Notes: generated by a model from the letters alone, not told the origin. Positions 34,635 through 44,207 are shown, numbered from the stretch's first letter. The stretch is 47,577 bases of DNA from an uncultured Clostridium sp. (GCA_945931665.1 CAMEPL010000012.1:1-47577); one strand, 5' to 3'. Made by a program: numbers and translations.

Positions 34635-35021
34635 ATGAATGATTTTTGTAGTAACTGCAAGGGAGAAAATTCATATATAATATCAGAAACATCATCTAAT
34701 TATGTTTATTGTAAAAATTGCGACGAAAATAAAGAAACTGCTTTAAAGCAATGTCTATTTGATTCTATTTTAAAATCTATAAGTATATATTTTAAACACA
34801 CTTCAGTTAAATCTATATACGATTTAAAAATAAATATTAAATTAGAAGATGGTTTCTTAATAGAAGAAATCAATGGGGATATATTAAATAAAAAGGAGTG
34901 TCCATTTATCCTTTCATCAAGAGATGAATACTTCTTTAAAAATACTTTACATTATCTAATCGAAGATGAGTTATATGTAAGTAGTGATGAGGTTGAGTTA
35001 AATGTCAATTTTATCAATTAA
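34635..35021 (+). CDS. Zinc-ribbon-containing protein of unknown function
   Basis: 128 residues, with a GGGGGGAA ribosome site. Cys5-X2-Cys8 and Cys26-X2-Cys29 at the N-terminus form a likely structural zinc ribbon. The remaining 95 residues are mixed alpha/beta without a recognisable signature and with no signal peptide or membrane segment. I do not recognise a family. It is followed by a strong bidirectional terminator, and its own transcript seems monocistronic. Confidence 0.65.
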   Translation: MNDFCSNCKGENSYIISETSSNYVYCKNCDENKETALKQCLFDSILKSISIYFKHTSVKSIYDLKINIKLEDGFLIEEINGDILNKKECPFILSSRDEYFFKNTLHYLIEDELYVSSDEVELNVNFIN

Positions 35022-35035
35022 TTTTTTTATAATTT

Positions 35036-35079
35036 ATAAAGAGTAAAAACACCTACTAAAAGGTGTTTTTGCTCTTTAT
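35036..35079. terminator. Bidirectional terminator between the zinc-ribbon gene and the YdcF-like gene
   Basis: ATAAAGAG...AAAAACACCT pairs with AGGTGTTTTT...CTCTTTAT around a 6-base loop; a perfect, strong hairpin. Confidence 0.85.
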
Positions 35080-35155
35080 AAATTGATTTATTAATATATA
35101 TATCGATTATATTCTGTCTATAAACCCTGCATATTTACTTACATATATCACTACT

Positions 35156-35905
35156 TTAGTAATTGAAAATCAAATTACATATTAGTGCAAAAAATTCTCT
35201 AGTATAATTTAAAATAGATAATTTAAAATTTGACTTTGATGTATAAAAAACTATTTGTTTATACCCAATTTTTTGAGCTATTATTTTACTTCTTAAAGTA
35301 TGAAAATCAGTCGTTATAACTTTTATTTTTAAACTTTCTATCTTTTTATTAGATCTATCTTCTATTATTTTCTTAGAAAACTCAAAATTTTCTTTTGTAG
35401 TAGTCGACTTATCTTCCATAATAATCATATTTTTATCGATTCCTTTAGATATTAAATAATTTCTCATAGCAGACGCTTCCGTTATATCTTCGCCTCTTCC
35501 TCTACCTCCTGAAACTACTATCGTTGTATTTTGGTTTGTTTTATCTATATAGTCTATACATGTATCTAGTCTATCTTTTAAACTCTTACTTATAATAGTT
35601 TTATCTACTAATGCACCCAAAACTATTATATAATCGCAGTTTGATTTTAAATCATGCTTTGGATAAAGTATCATTATAGATTCTACTAAAATAAATATAG
35701 AGATTAATAAAACAAATATTTTTTTTATAAATTTATACAATGTCTCTTTTTTTATTAAATACTTCTTTATAAAGTGGTATACAAAGCATAATATGCCTAA
35801 AACTAAAAATAAGTATTTAAATCTTAAAAGCGATATTGTATTTATAATAAAAAAATAAAAAATAAGCAGAAAACCTATTATTAAATCTATATAATTTTTT
35901 AACAT
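35156..35905 (-). CDS. YdcF/SanA (DUF218)-family membrane protein
   Basis: 249 residues: three N-terminal membrane segments and a cytoplasm- or surface-facing DUF218 domain with DYIIVLGALVD, LKDRLDTCIDYI, VVSGGRGRGEDITEASAMRNYLISKGI, MEDKSTTTKENFEFSKKII and VITTDFHTLRS. The family includes ElyC/SanA, linked with envelope and peptidoglycan precursor handling. The annotated ATG (35905) has its nearest Shine-Dalgarno-like AAAGGTG about 22 bases upstream, and no better in-frame start was found, so the exact N-terminus is uncertain. Confidence 0.8.
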   Translation of the reverse strand: MLKNYIDLIIGFLLIFYFFIINTISLLRFKYLFLVLGILCFVYHFIKKYLIKKETLYKFIKKIFVLLISIFILVESIMILYPKHDLKSNCDYIIVLGALVDKTIISKSLKDRLDTCIDYIDKTNQNTTIVVSGGRGRGEDITEASAMRNYLISKGIDKNMIIMEDKSTTTKENFEFSKKIIEDRSNKKIESLKIKVITTDFHTLRSKIIAQKIGYKQIVFYTSKSNFKLSILNYTREFFALICNLIFNY

Positions 35906-35966
35906 ATTTTTATTTTTGTATAAATATACACCTTTCTCTTATAATTCTATATTGATTAAATAAAAT

Positions 35967-37496
35967 TTATAATAACGGGGCAAACATCCTTATAATTAAT
36001 CTTCCAAATTTCCTTATTGCGCTTGTATTCTTACATTCTTCCATAGTAACCTTATGACATTTCTTTAACGTATCTAAGTAATCTATTTTTATATCATTTA
36101 TGCTGTCTGTTTTATAAAGCCATACACCACATTCATAATGTAAGTATAAACTTCTAAAATCTAAATTTATACTTCCGACTACTGCATACTCATCATCAAC
36201 AACAAAAGTCTTTGCGTGCATAAACCCTGGTGTAAATTCATAAATCTCTATACCATCTTTTATAAAAGATTCGTAATATGATTTTGTCACTGCATGGACA
36301 AATTTTTTATCTGGTATATATGGAGTTACTATCTTAATATCTACACCAGATTTTGATGCTATTTTAAGTGCTGTTGCCATCTCATTATCGATTATTAAGT
36401 ATGGAGTATTTATATAAACATAATCTTTTGCTTTGTTTATTAAATTTAGATATACTGTCTCACCTATAGGCTCATTAATAAGCGGGCTATCGTCAAAAGG
36501 TTGTACATATCCATTTGTATTGTAATATTTATGTTTTGATGGTTTAAATTTTATATAGTTTTCTTCCCTGTTATCTATATAATCCCACATAGATAAAAAC
36601 ATTATTGTCAAATTCCAAACTGCATCACCTTTTAACATTATAGCGGCATCTTTCCAATATCCGTGTTTTTCATATTCATTTATATATTCATCAGCCAAAT
36701 TTATACCGCCAGTAAATCCCACGTCTCCATCTATTACTACGATTTTTCTGTGGTCCCTATTATTAAGTCTTCTCGTAAAAAAAGGCTTCACTTGATTAAA
36801 AACTCTACATCTAATCCCCTTATCCTCTAATCTTTTTTGATAATTATATGGCAGTGTAATTATACAACCTACATCATCATAAATAAGTCTTACATCTACA
36901 CCTTGTTTTGCCTTTTCTTCTAAAATTTCTAATATAGAATTGAACATCTTTCCCTCTTGTATAATAAAGTACTCTAAAAAAATAAACTTCTTAGCTTTTT
37001 TCAATTCTTTTAAAAGTGCTTCAAACTTTTCCTCCCCAATTTTAAAATAAGTAGTTTCTGTATTGTTGTACACTGGGCATTTTGCATAATTTAATATATA
37101 TTCACTTTGGTTCTTGGCATATATACTCTCTTCTTCTAGTTTATTCATTATTTTATAATCTTGCTTTAGTGAATGTGTCATTTTGATATTTTGCATAGCC
37201 ATCTTAAGCTTTTCTCTCGTACTAAGCTTATTTCCACCATATAATATATATAAAAGTCCCCCAAATACAGGAAATATCATAACAGGAATGATCCAAGCTA
37301 TTTTATAACTTGGGTTACTTTTGCTATTTGTAATAATGAAAACTATAACAATACTAAGTGCTAAAGAAGCTATATAAAAATTAAAGAAATTCTCACTGTA
37401 TTGTAATAAGCAAAATATTATTATAGCTATTTGTATTAAGAATGAAATTGCTAAAAGTATTATTCTCTGTACAGATTTTTTAAATAAAATATTCAT
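35967..37496 (-). CDS. cls: Cardiolipin synthase (phospholipase D type)
   Basis: 509 residues. Two N-terminal membrane segments and a short hinge (NPSYKIAWIIPVMIFPVFGGLLYILYGG, the PLDc_N region) are followed by two HKD catalytic motifs: HRKIVVIDGDVGFTGGIN and HAKTFVVDDEYAVVGSINLD. The enzyme joins two phosphatidylglycerol molecules to form cardiolipin at the membrane. AGAGGGGAATTT precedes the ATG. Length and motif order match bacterial ClsA/ClsB-like enzymes of Firmicutes. Confidence 0.93.
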   Translation of the reverse strand: MNILFKKSVQRIILLAISFLIQIAIIIFCLLQYSENFFNFYIASLALSIVIVFIITNSKSNPSYKIAWIIPVMIFPVFGGLLYILYGGNKLSTREKLKMAMQNIKMTHSLKQDYKIMNKLEEESIYAKNQSEYILNYAKCPVYNNTETTYFKIGEEKFEALLKELKKAKKFIFLEYFIIQEGKMFNSILEILEEKAKQGVDVRLIYDDVGCIITLPYNYQKRLEDKGIRCRVFNQVKPFFTRRLNNRDHRKIVVIDGDVGFTGGINLADEYINEYEKHGYWKDAAIMLKGDAVWNLTIMFLSMWDYIDNREENYIKFKPSKHKYYNTNGYVQPFDDSPLINEPIGETVYLNLINKAKDYVYINTPYLIIDNEMATALKIASKSGVDIKIVTPYIPDKKFVHAVTKSYYESFIKDGIEIYEFTPGFMHAKTFVVDDEYAVVGSINLDFRSLYLHYECGVWLYKTDSINDIKIDYLDTLKKCHKVTMEECKNTSAIRKFGRLIIRMFAPLL

Positions 37497-37563
37497 AAAT
37501 TCCCCTCTTTTGCAATATATTCACTATTATTATATGTTTTTATTTTGGTAATGGTATAAATTT

Positions 37564-37605
37564 AAAAAGAACCACTATATAGTAATTATTACATAATGGT
37601 TCTTT
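37564..37605 (-). terminator. Terminator after gatB
   Basis: AAAGAACCA pairs with TGGTTCTTT across a 22-base loop that can itself pair partly; minus strand ends with TTTTT. Confidence 0.75.
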
Positions 37606-37638
37606 GAAATCAATTTACAAAGTATATCAAATTTTTAA

Positions 37639-39081
37639 TTAAACTAAAATAGCCAATTTATCATCTAGCATCTTTTTAGCAACTTGTGGATTTGCTTGTC
37701 CTTTTGAAGCCTTCATAACTTGTCCCATTAAATAACCTGCAGCTTGTTTTTTACCAGCTTTAAAGTCTTCTATTGATTGTGGGTTGTTTTTAAGAACTTC
37801 ATCGACTAATTTTTCAAGTTCATCAGATGAACTTATTTGAGCAAGTCCTTTTTCTTTTATTATAACTTCTGGATTTTTATTAGTGTCAAACATTTCTGCA
37901 AATACTTCTTTACCAGCAGTTTTACTTATTTTACCTTCATCTATAACTTTTATTAAGTCTGCTAAGTTTTTAGGATCCATAGTTATATCTTCTGGTTCTA
38001 ATCCTTTTAAGTTTAATAGTCTTAACATATCCCCTAATATATAGTTGTCTACAACTTTAGGATCTACACCAAATGCTACTGTATCTTCATAAAAATGTGC
38101 TAGAGTTTTATTTGATATTATTATAGATGCATCTTTTTGAGGTATTTTGTAATCTCTAACAAATCTTTGTTTTTTCTCTACTGGCATCTCTGGAAGATTT
38201 TCTCTCGTTTCATCTACAAAAGATTGTTCAATTATAATCGGTGTTAAATCTGGTTCTGGGAAATATCTGTAGTCGTGAGCTTCTTCTTTTGAACGCATTG
38301 GTAGAGTTTTAGCTTTTGATGCATCCCATCTTCTAGTTTCTTGTTTTATTTTATATTCTTCACCGTATTGATATAATTCTCTTTGTCTTTTTTCTTCTCT
38401 TTCTAGAGCTTTTTGAACTTCTCTAAATGAGTTTATATTTTTTATCTCGACTTTTGTTCCATATTCTTCTTGTCCAACAGGTCTTATAGATATATTTGCA
38501 TCACATCTTATTGAACCTTGTTCCATACGACAGTCAGATACTTCGGCATATTCAAGTATACCTTTTAATTGTCTCATAAATTCAGCTGCTTCAGCAGGAG
38601 AACGTAAATCTGGTTCTGTAACTATTTCTATTAGTGGCACACCACATCTGTTGTAGTCTATTAATGAATATGGCTCGTCTTCTAAATGAACAAGTTTACC
38701 TGCATCTTCTTCTATATGTATTCTGTTTATTCTTACTTTAACTTCTTTTCCTTCAAAGTCGAATTTAACTAATCCTTCGCCACACATTGGTATATCGTAT
38801 TGTGATGTTTGGAAGTTTTTTGTTAAGTCAGGATAGAAGTAGTTTTTTCTGTCCATTTTGTTGTAGTTGTTTATCTTGCAACCAAGAGCAGTTCCGGCTT
38901 TAATCGCAAGTTTTATTACGTCTTCGTTTAATACTGGTAAAGTACCTGGAATACCTAGACATATTGGACAAGTATTTTCATTAGGTTTTTTACCGAATTC
39001 TGTAGAACAGCTACAGAATATCTTTGTTTTTGTTTTTAATTCAGCATGTATTTCAAGCCCTATGACTGTTTCGTATACCAT
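37639..39081 (-). CDS. gatB: Asp/Glu-tRNA amidotransferase subunit B
   Basis: 480 residues, normal length. The kinase-like N-terminal part starts ETVIGLEIHAELKTKTKIFCSC and shows NENTCPICLGIPGTLPVLNE, the Zn-binding Cys set, KNYFYPDLTKNFQTSQYDIP and IEEDAGKL. The C-terminal YqeY-like domain ends with GYLMGQVMKASKGQANPQVAKKML. It phosphorylates the side chain of Asp or Glu on mischarged tRNA and then amidates it with GatA ammonia. Three bases after gatA stop; GAGAGGTG upstream. Last gene of the operon. Confidence 0.97.
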   Translation of the reverse strand: MVYETVIGLEIHAELKTKTKIFCSCSTEFGKKPNENTCPICLGIPGTLPVLNEDVIKLAIKAGTALGCKINNYNKMDRKNYFYPDLTKNFQTSQYDIPMCGEGLVKFDFEGKEVKVRINRIHIEEDAGKLVHLEDEPYSLIDYNRCGVPLIEIVTEPDLRSPAEAAEFMRQLKGILEYAEVSDCRMEQGSIRCDANISIRPVGQEEYGTKVEIKNINSFREVQKALEREEKRQRELYQYGEEYKIKQETRRWDASKAKTLPMRSKEEAHDYRYFPEPDLTPIIIEQSFVDETRENLPEMPVEKKQRFVRDYKIPQKDASIIISNKTLAHFYEDTVAFGVDPKVVDNYILGDMLRLLNLKGLEPEDITMDPKNLADLIKVIDEGKISKTAGKEVFAEMFDTNKNPEVIIKEKGLAQISSSDELEKLVDEVLKNNPQSIEDFKAGKKQAAGYLMGQVMKASKGQANPQVAKKMLDDKLAILV

Positions 39082-39084
39082 AAT

Positions 39085-40533
39085 CTACACCTCTCTATCA
39101 AATTGTAGTGCTAATTTCTTTTCAAGTTGATAAGCTACTTTATATATCTTATCTTCGCTAAATGTATCTCCTATTAACTGGATACCTACTGGAAGTCCTT
39201 CTTTACTCTTTCCTCCTGGCATTGATAGTGCTGGAACTGTCGCTAAGTTTATATTTATTGTGTAAATATCAGCTAAGTACATAGCAGTTGGATCTTCGCA
39301 TCTTTCGCCTATTTTAAATGGAAGTATAGGAGAAACTGGTCCAAGTATTATATCGTATTTTTTGAAGGCTTCTTTAAATTCATCTTTTAATTTAGTTCTA
39401 AATTTTTGAGCTTTGTTGTAATAAGCATCATAGTAACCTGATGATAATGCATAAGTTCCAAGCATTATTCTTCTTTTTACTTCTCTACCAAATCCTTCAC
39501 TTCTACTTTTTTCTATCATATCATCTACTGATGTATAGTCTTTTGCTCTATATCCGTAACTTACTGAGTTAAATCTAGCTAAGTTTGAACTAGCTTCTGC
39601 AGAAGATATTATGTAATATGGAGCAAGACCGTCTTTAGTTGATGGTAGTGAAAATTCTTCAACTTCACAACCTAGTTCTTTTAAAGCTTCTAAATCTTTA
39701 AGTACTATATCTTTTATTTCAGGGTCTAATCCTTCTTCTTCTATAAATTCTTTTGGTATACCTATTTTCATACCTTTTATATCTTGTCCTAATTCTTCTG
39801 TATAGTCTACTTTTTCAAGTCCTTTTGCAGTAGTACAGTCATAGTCATCTTCACCTGCTATTATGTTTAATAAATAAGCATTATCCTCTACATTCATTGA
39901 AAATGGCCCAATTTGGTCAAGTGAAGAACCAAATGCTATAAGTCCGAATCTAGATACTAAACCGTAAGTTGGTTTCATACCTACTATACCACAAAATGAT
40001 GCTGGCTGTCTTATTGAGCCCCCAGTATCAGAACCTAGTGCTAGTGGAACCATTTCAGAGCCAACTGCAGCTGCAGAACCACCTGAAGATCCTCCTGGAA
40101 CTCTAGTTAAATCTATTGGATTTTTAGTAACTTTTATAGCTGAGTTTTCTGTTGAAGAACCCATAGCAAATTCGTCTAAGTTTGTTTTTCCTATAATTAT
40201 TGCATCTTCAGCTTGTAATTTTTTAATTACTGTTGCATCGTATGGTGGAACGAAATCTTCTAACATTTTTGATGCACAAGTCGTATTTACACCATGTGTA
40301 CATATATTGTCTTTTATAGCTATTGGAATACCTGCAAGGCGTCCTAATTTTTCACCTTTAGCTACTTTTTCATCTATTTCGCTTGCTTTTTCTAGTGCTT
40401 CATCAGTTTGAAGTAATAAGAAAGCGTCTATTTTATTTTCTTTTTTATTTATTGTATCTACATATGATTTAACTATATCATAACTTTTTACTTCACCAGA
40501 TTTTATCTTAGCTACTAATTCTTTTATACTCAT
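39085..40533 (-). CDS. gatA: Asp/Glu-tRNA amidotransferase subunit A
   Basis: 482 residues. It is an amidase-signature glutaminase: GIPIAIKDNICTHG with the catalytic Lys, the Gly/Ser-rich signature VPGGSSGGSAAAVGS and SDTGGSIRQPASFCG with the catalytic Ser. It hydrolyses glutamine and passes ammonia to GatB. The ATG has AGGAGG upstream, 12 bases after gatC. Sequence and length are entirely typical. Confidence 0.97.
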   Translation of the reverse strand: MSIKELVAKIKSGEVKSYDIVKSYVDTINKKENKIDAFLLLQTDEALEKASEIDEKVAKGEKLGRLAGIPIAIKDNICTHGVNTTCASKMLEDFVPPYDATVIKKLQAEDAIIIGKTNLDEFAMGSSTENSAIKVTKNPIDLTRVPGGSSGGSAAAVGSEMVPLALGSDTGGSIRQPASFCGIVGMKPTYGLVSRFGLIAFGSSLDQIGPFSMNVEDNAYLLNIIAGEDDYDCTTAKGLEKVDYTEELGQDIKGMKIGIPKEFIEEEGLDPEIKDIVLKDLEALKELGCEVEEFSLPSTKDGLAPYYIISSAEASSNLARFNSVSYGYRAKDYTSVDDMIEKSRSEGFGREVKRRIMLGTYALSSGYYDAYYNKAQKFRTKLKDEFKEAFKKYDIILGPVSPILPFKIGERCEDPTAMYLADIYTININLATVPALSMPGGKSKEGLPVGIQLIGDTFSEDKIYKVAYQLEKKLALQFDREV

Positions 40534-40545
40534 TAAAACATCCTC

Positions 40546-40821
40546 CTATTCAATGATTTTTGGCACTTCAATTGCAGTACCTCTCATTGTTTTTACATTT
40601 CTAAATAAATCTTCTATTTCACATTTTTTAGGAATGTCTTTTCTAGTCACTGAAACTGTTGGTCTTTTTTCTACAACATCGTCTAAGTCTAAAGCATCTA
40701 GTGTTTTAAATTGTTCTAATATATTTTCAAATTCTTTTGCAAATTTGTCAGCTTCATCTTCTTCAAAATGTAGCTTAGCTAATTGTGCAATATATTTAAC
40801 TTCATCCTTACTAATTGCCAT
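40546..40821 (-). CDS. gatC: Asp/Glu-tRNA amidotransferase subunit C
   Basis: 91 residues, the small belt-like subunit that wraps GatA and GatB. VKYIAQLAKLHFEEDEADKFAKEFENILEQFKTL and the C-terminal R(K)DIPKKCEIEDLFRNVK-like end with GTAIEVPKII are typical. AAAGGAGAAG precedes the ATG. It is second in the operon after the AspRS gene. Confidence 0.95.
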   Translation of the reverse strand: MAISKDEVKYIAQLAKLHFEEDEADKFAKEFENILEQFKTLDALDLDDVVEKRPTVSVTRKDIPKKCEIEDLFRNVKTMRGTAIEVPKIIE

Positions 40822-40930
40822 AATATCTTCTCCTTTTATTTTTATTTTTAGAGTATCTTTTAAATATCATATTTATCAAGTTTTAGATTTTATATACTCT
40901 TTCGTACTTATATATATTACCATAATTACC

Positions 40931-42241
40931 TTATGGAGTTAATCTCTTCATATCTCTTGGTACAAGTGCAGCTTCTCTTATATTTGAAAGTTTTAATATT
41001 TTCATAGTAAGTCTTTCGAGACCTATCGCAAAACCTCCATGTGGTGGCATTCCATATTTAAATGTATCAAGATAAAAACTAAAATCATCTGGGTTTAATC
41101 CGAATTTGATTATATTTTCTTTTAACATTTCATAATCGTGTATTCTTTGCCCTCCTGTAGTTATCTCAAGTCCATCGTATATCAAATCAAAGCTCTTTGT
41201 TAAATTTGCATCTTTATCATCCGGCATAGTATACATCGGTCTTTTTGATACTGGATATTTAGTTAAAAATACAAATTCAGTACCATATTCTTTTTTAACA
41301 TAATCGCAAATTAATTCTTCGCCTTTTGCATCTATATTTCCAATTGGTGATTTTTTGTTGTATTTTTCAAGAAGAATTTGGTGAGCTTCATCTAAAGTTA
41401 TTCTTGGTATTTTAACTTCATCAGGAAGTTCTATATTGTACATTTCTAATTCTTTTTTACAAACTTTGTTTAAGTGTTTAAATAGATAATCTAAGAAACC
41501 TTCTTCTAAATCCATAAGTTCAAATTCATCTTTTATAAATCCCATTTCAACATCTAAACTCACATATTCATTTAGATGTCTCCAAGTATTGTGAAGCTCA
41601 GCTCTATATGCATGCCCTATTTCATACACTCTTTCAAACCCAGCTCCTACCATCATTTGTTTGTAAAATTGAGGTGATTGAGCTAAGAAAGATCTTCTAT
41701 CAAAATAGTTTACTGTAAACATTTCAGAACCACCTTCAGTAGATGAATCTATAATTTTTGCAGTATGTATTTGTTCAAAGTTTTTATATCTTAAGTAGTC
41801 TCTAAAAGCTTGTTCTATTTCATTTTGAACTTTAAATATTGCACGTATTTCTGGTCTTCTAAGTGCTATTGTTCTGTGGTCTAATTGAGTTTCTAATGCT
41901 GCTTTATTTTTAAAACTATTTATTTCAAATGGAAGTTTATCATAATATGTTTTTCCTAGTATTTTAATTTCATCTACAATTATTTCTATTCCACCTGGTG
42001 CTTTTTCATTTTCACTTTTCTTACCCCTTACTTCTACGGCATTTTCAAGTTTTAGTCCTTCAATTTGTTCTTTAGTAGTCACAAGTTGTACTATTCCACT
42101 TTTATCTCTTAATTTTACGAATACTACTTGACTTAAATCGATTATTTTATATACCCATCCTCTAAGCAATACAACTTCATCTTTTGAATCTTTAAGTTCA
42201 CTTACAAAGGTTCTCTCTAATGTTTTTTCTATTGTCTGCAT
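40931..42241 (-). CDS. aspS: Archaeal-type (non-discriminating) aspartyl-tRNA synthetase
   Basis: 436 residues, shorter than bacterial AspRS (about 590) because the bacterial GAD insertion is absent. The N-terminal OB-fold anticodon domain (VLLRGWVYKIIDLSQVVFVKLRD) leads into a class II catalytic core: motif 2 EIGHAYRAELHNTWRHLNEY and motif 3 GGFAIGLERLTMKIL. The start used, 42241, has AAAGGGTG upstream; a longer frame reaches into the T-box terminator. Operon context with gatCAB and an AAC T-box specifier indicates it mischarges tRNA-Asn with Asp for amidation, rather than being the main AspRS. Confidence 0.9.
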   Translation of the reverse strand: MQTIEKTLERTFVSELKDSKDEVVLLRGWVYKIIDLSQVVFVKLRDKSGIVQLVTTKEQIEGLKLENAVEVRGKKSENEKAPGGIEIIVDEIKILGKTYYDKLPFEINSFKNKAALETQLDHRTIALRRPEIRAIFKVQNEIEQAFRDYLRYKNFEQIHTAKIIDSSTEGGSEMFTVNYFDRRSFLAQSPQFYKQMMVGAGFERVYEIGHAYRAELHNTWRHLNEYVSLDVEMGFIKDEFELMDLEEGFLDYLFKHLNKVCKKELEMYNIELPDEVKIPRITLDEAHQILLEKYNKKSPIGNIDAKGEELICDYVKKEYGTEFVFLTKYPVSKRPMYTMPDDKDANLTKSFDLIYDGLEITTGGQRIHDYEMLKENIIKFGLNPDDFSFYLDTFKYGMPPHGGFAIGLERLTMKILKLSNIREAALVPRDMKRLTP

Positions 42242-42295
42242 AACTTTCACCCTTTCTTTCATACTAATTACTATCTTCCCCTTAATTTTTTCAAT

Positions 42296-42332
42296 AAAAA
42301 AACCCATCTCTATACGACTGTATAGGGACGGG
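42296..42332 (-). terminator. T-box terminator upstream of the AspRS-gatCAB operon
   Basis: CCCGTCCCTATAC and GTATAGAGATGGG pair (with mismatches) and are followed by seven T. Confidence 0.88.
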
Positions 42333-42560
42333 ATAATTTCCGCGGTACCACCCTAGTTGGCTAAGAAGCCCAACTCTGTAAAGTACGATTATACTTTTTC
42401 TCCTTTAACGGTGAGATTCCGTTTAGTTTTACTCTTACAAAATGTAATTTCCTCTAACCACTCCAAAGTGTTATTTCAATTTAAGTATCATGTAAAGCTT
42501 CCACCACTCTTTACTCTCTATAAATCCACATTAAATTTACTTTCTTTTTCACTGTATTTT
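42296..42560 (-). ncRNA. Asn-specific T-box riboswitch leader of aspS-gatCAB
   Basis: The T-box motif AGGGTGGTACCGCGG lies at 42354-42340 before the terminator. In Stem I an upper helix AATTTAA/TTAAATT, an AAAGTA on the 5' side and GAAATAACA on the 3' side define the specifier loop. The triplet one base before the lower helix is AAC (42472-42470), the codon for asparagine. Uncharged tRNA-Asn would therefore switch on the operon. A GAA overlaps nearby but is two bases off register. Confidence 0.88.
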
Positions 42561-42592
42561 GCTTATTAATCTTAATTTATTATTATGTATAC

Positions 42593-42621
42593 ATTGTAGG
42601 ATAAAAAACACCCAATTGCAA
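42593..42621 (-). promoter_or_regulatory. Promoter of the AspRS-gatCAB T-box transcript
   Basis: TTGCAA, 17-base spacer and TACAAT on the minus strand, about 35 bases upstream of Stem I. From 42622 to 42810 the DNA is AT-rich and I see no gene. Confidence 0.7.
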
Positions 42622-42811
42622 CCAATTTTTTCTATTTTTTAATTTTTTTTAACTTTCAATAATTTTATATATATTATTTCTATTTTTTATCATTTTATAC
42701 ATTTTTATGTTTAATAGTATATTAAAATTATATAAAAAAGCCTATTTTAAAAATATAGCAATTCCAAAGTATTTTCACTTCACAATAAATTATGTAGTCA
42801 TATAAAAAATT

Positions 42812-42850
42812 AAAAGGGTACATCAAATACGATGTACCCTTTAAATTTTT
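42812..42850 (-). terminator. Terminator after the rubrerythrin gene
   Basis: AAAGGGTACATC and GATGTACCCTTT form a perfect stem; the minus strand continues TTAATTTTTT. Confidence 0.85.
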
Positions 42851-42860
42851 TAAGAAATTT

Positions 42861-43415
42861 TTATTTTTTATATTCTCCAAAATATCTTTCTAAAAGACCT
42901 AAAAATGCTTTACCGTGTCTCGCTTCATCTTTACACATTTCATGAACTGTATCGTGAATAGCATCAAGTCCTAATTCCTTTGCTTTTTTAGCTAATTTTA
43001 ATTTACCTTCAGCAGCACCGTATTCTGCTTCTACTCTAGCACTTAAATTTGATTTTGTGCATGGTTCTACAACTTCACCAAGAAGCTCTGCAAATTTTGC
43101 AGCATGAACAGCTTCTTCTGCTGCTATTTTATCGTAAGCTGCTCCAATTTCAGGATATCCTTCTCTGTCTGCAACTCTACCCATAGCTAAATACATACCT
43201 ACTTCTGTACATTCACCTATAAAGTTTGCTCTTAGACCTTCTAATAATTCCTCATCAACATCTTTTGCAGAGCCTACACGATGTTCATCTGCCCAATCTA
43301 ATTTATCATTTTTTTCTACAAATTTGTCGCTTCCAACACCACATACTGGACATTTGTCTGGTGGTTCTTCGCCTTCATATATGTATCCACATACTGTACA
43401 TACCCATTTTTTCAT
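42861..43415 (-). CDS. Reverse rubrerythrin (NADH peroxidase component)
   Basis: 184 residues. The rubredoxin domain comes first (Cys6, Cys9, Cys22, Cys25) and the di-iron ferritin-like domain follows: [29 protein letters not shown], and [18 protein letters not shown]. This domain order defines reverse rubrerythrins, which reduce H2O2 with electrons from NADH in clostridia and are strongly induced by oxygen. AAAGGAGAGG upstream of the ATG. Divergent from mntP, with which it shares a 180-base region. Confidence 0.93.
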   Translation of the reverse strand: MKKWVCTVCGYIYEGEEPPDKCPVCGVGSDKFVEKNDKLDWADEHRVGSAKDVDEELLEGLRANFIGECTEVGMYLAMGRVADREGYPEIGAAYDKIAAEEAVHAAKFAELLGEVVEPCTKSNLSARVEAEYGAAEGKLKLAKKAKELGLDAIHDTVHEMCKDEARHGKAFLGLLERYFGEYKK

Positions 43416-43595
43416 CTTAAACCTCTCCTTTATACTTTACTAAGAATAGATATAAAAAAATTTTCATATTTATTTATATATTCTTTTATGTAGCTTTACA
43501 TATTACATAAATTATTTACATCTAATTCTAGGTATATTTTGGTCTAAACACTCAAAAAATATACGCGAATATACAATTTATCTAAGGAGGTCTCT

Positions 43596-44207
43596 ATGAG
43601 TTTTCTCAATATTTTTTTAACCGGATTTGCTCTTTCTATGGATGCCTTTGCAGTCTCTGTAACTAAAGGTATAACTCTAAAAAATATAAATTCCAAAATT
43701 GCTTTTAAAATCGCCTTTTCTTTCGGTTTTTTTCAAGGTATAATGCCATTTATTGGATGGTTTTTAGGAATTAGATTTGAATCTTACATAAAATCTATAG
43801 ACCACTGGATAGCATTTTTCTTACTATCATTTATAGGACTTAAAATGATTTTCGAAGCATTTGAAAGCAATAAGATAGAATTTAAAAATGAATCAGAAAA
43901 AAATACCTATATGCAAAGTATTAATACAATAGACAACAAAGAAATACTTATATTATCAATAGCTACAAGTATAGATGCTCTTGCAGTCGGTGTAAGTTTT
44001 GCATTTTTAAATATTTCAATCTTTCCCGTTTGCTTTAGTATCTTTCTTATAACTTTAATTGTGTGTTTTTTAGGCGTGTTAATCGGAAAAAAACTAGGCT
44101 CTGTCTTTAAAAATTACGCACAGATTATAGGTGGAGTTATTTTAGTTTTTATCGGTGTCAATATACTGAATGAACATACCCATTTTATTTCTAAATTATT
44201 TTATTAA
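43596..44207 (+). CDS. mntP: Manganese efflux pump MntP
   Basis: 203 residues with six membrane segments. The repeated signature Asp residues are visible: SMDAFAVSVTKGI in the first half and SIDALAVGVSFAF in the second, each in the pattern characteristic of MntP/YebN. Exports Mn2+ when in excess. AAGGAGG precedes the ATG. No yybP-ykoY manganese riboswitch is seen in its short leader. Confidence 0.92.
   Translation: MSFLNIFLTGFALSMDAFAVSVTKGITLKNINSKIAFKIAFSFGFFQGIMPFIGWFLGIRFESYIKSIDHWIAFFLLSFIGLKMIFEAFESNKIEFKNESEKNTYMQSINTIDNKEILILSIATSIDALAVGVSFAFLNISIFPVCFSIFLITLIVCFLGVLIGKKLGSVFKNYAQIIGGVILVFIGVNILNEHTHFISKLFY

Noticed and set aside
42242..42307. Upstream extension of the AspRS reading frame
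   Set aside because: It runs through the T-box terminator and poly-T; the ATG at 42241 with its ribosome site is the proper start.
43440..43595. Manganese (yybP-ykoY) riboswitch before mntP
   Set aside because: The leader is short and lacks the conserved paired loops of that class.
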